A model generated the notes under the pieces. That model saw only the letters and a list, made by a program, of their open reading frames with translations. It was not told the DNA's origin and did no database searches. The position numbers and the translations under genes were made by a program. From the NCBI GenBank assembly GCA_024641205.1, contig JAHEDM010000172.1, forward strand, positions 1-6,141: a stretch of 6,141 nucleotides of DNA. Direction: 5' to 3'. This DNA is from Actinomycetes bacterium. Its GTDB lineage: Bacteria; Actinomycetota; Acidimicrobiia; Spongiisociales; UBA4744. Shown here piece by piece: positions 5,986-6,141 of the stretch (positions within the stretch are counted from its first letter, which is position 1; every line of letters begins with the position of its first letter).

Positions 5986-6141
5986 GCGATGACGATGGGG
6001 TTCGGTTTCTGATCATCGGGGGTGGCCCGGCCGGCAATACTGCGGCCACCATCGCCGCTGCTCTTGGTGCGCGAGTGACACTCGTCGAGTCTTCGGTGGT
6101 CGGCGGGGCCGCCCACTTGTGGGACTGCATTCCCTCCAAGA
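5982..6141 (+). CDS. lpdA: LpdA-like flavoprotein disulfide reductase family protein, N-terminal fragment (runs off window)
   Basis: The first 53 codons encode the start of a flavoprotein of the dihydrolipoamide dehydrogenase/glutathione reductase family. Residues 9-35 form the FAD-binding Rossmann beta-alpha-beta: FLIIGGGPAG (9-18), helix, then RVTLVE (31-36) ending in the ribose-binding Glu. The redox motif that follows is altered. Family members normally read GGTCLNVGCIPSK, but here it is GGAAHLWDCIPSK (41-53), so the first cysteine is Ala44 and only Cys49 remains. Loss of this cysteine is known in Mycobacterium tuberculosis LpdA (Rv3303c), reported to reduce quinones with NAD(P)H rather than disulfides, so a quinone or other non-disulfide acceptor is likelier here than lipoamide. 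This is inference from a fragment; the NAD(P)H domain and C-terminal interface are outside the window. It overlaps the mutase stop by 4 nt and has a good ribosome-binding site, so the two genes are probably co-expressed. Confidence 0.85.
   Translation, partial: MSDDDGVRFLIIGGGPAGNTAATIAAALGARVTLVESSVVGGAAHLWDCIPSK

Overview
The window reads as a stretch of high-GC actinobacterial chromosome (roughly 60% G+C by eye, strong G/C preference at third codon positions). Three things point to Actinomycetota: a class A penicillin-binding protein with C-terminal PASTA domains, a flavoprotein resembling mycobacterial LpdA that lacks one redox cysteine, and a promoter-like arrangement suggesting a leaderless transcript. 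A lineage such as Acidimicrobiia would fit, but that placement is a guess. No rRNA, tRNA, mobile element, CRISPR array or phage gene was seen.

Layout. The left two thirds lie on the minus strand. Reading in the direction of transcription, they hold a bifunctional cell-wall synthase (4321 to 1790), a 144-bp gap, a 150-residue protein of unknown function (1645 to 1193), a 72-bp gap, and a rhodanese-ThiF fusion enzyme of the MoeB/MoeZ type (1120 to the left edge, truncated there by only a few residues at most). The right third lies on the plus strand: the large (substrate-binding) subunit of a B12-dependent acyl-CoA mutase (4396-5985), then the first 53 codons of an LpdA-like flavoprotein (5982 to the right edge). 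The two plus-strand genes overlap in an ATGA and are very probably co-transcribed. The two gene sets diverge from a 74-bp intergenic region at 4322-4395.

How the genes work together. The divergent blocks have no obvious shared pathway. The minus-strand block joins peptidoglycan polymerisation and crosslinking, an unknown protein, and activation and sulfur loading of ubiquitin-like sulfur carriers. The plus-strand block concerns methylmalonyl-CoA/succinyl-CoA interconversion, and its B12-binding partner subunit is not in the window. The enzymes are recognisable families. The least explained parts are the unknown protein and the twin palindromes overlapping its putative promoter, the redox-cysteine loss in the flavoprotein, and the rhodanese-first domain order of the ThiF-family enzyme. 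I found no convincing new multi-gene system.
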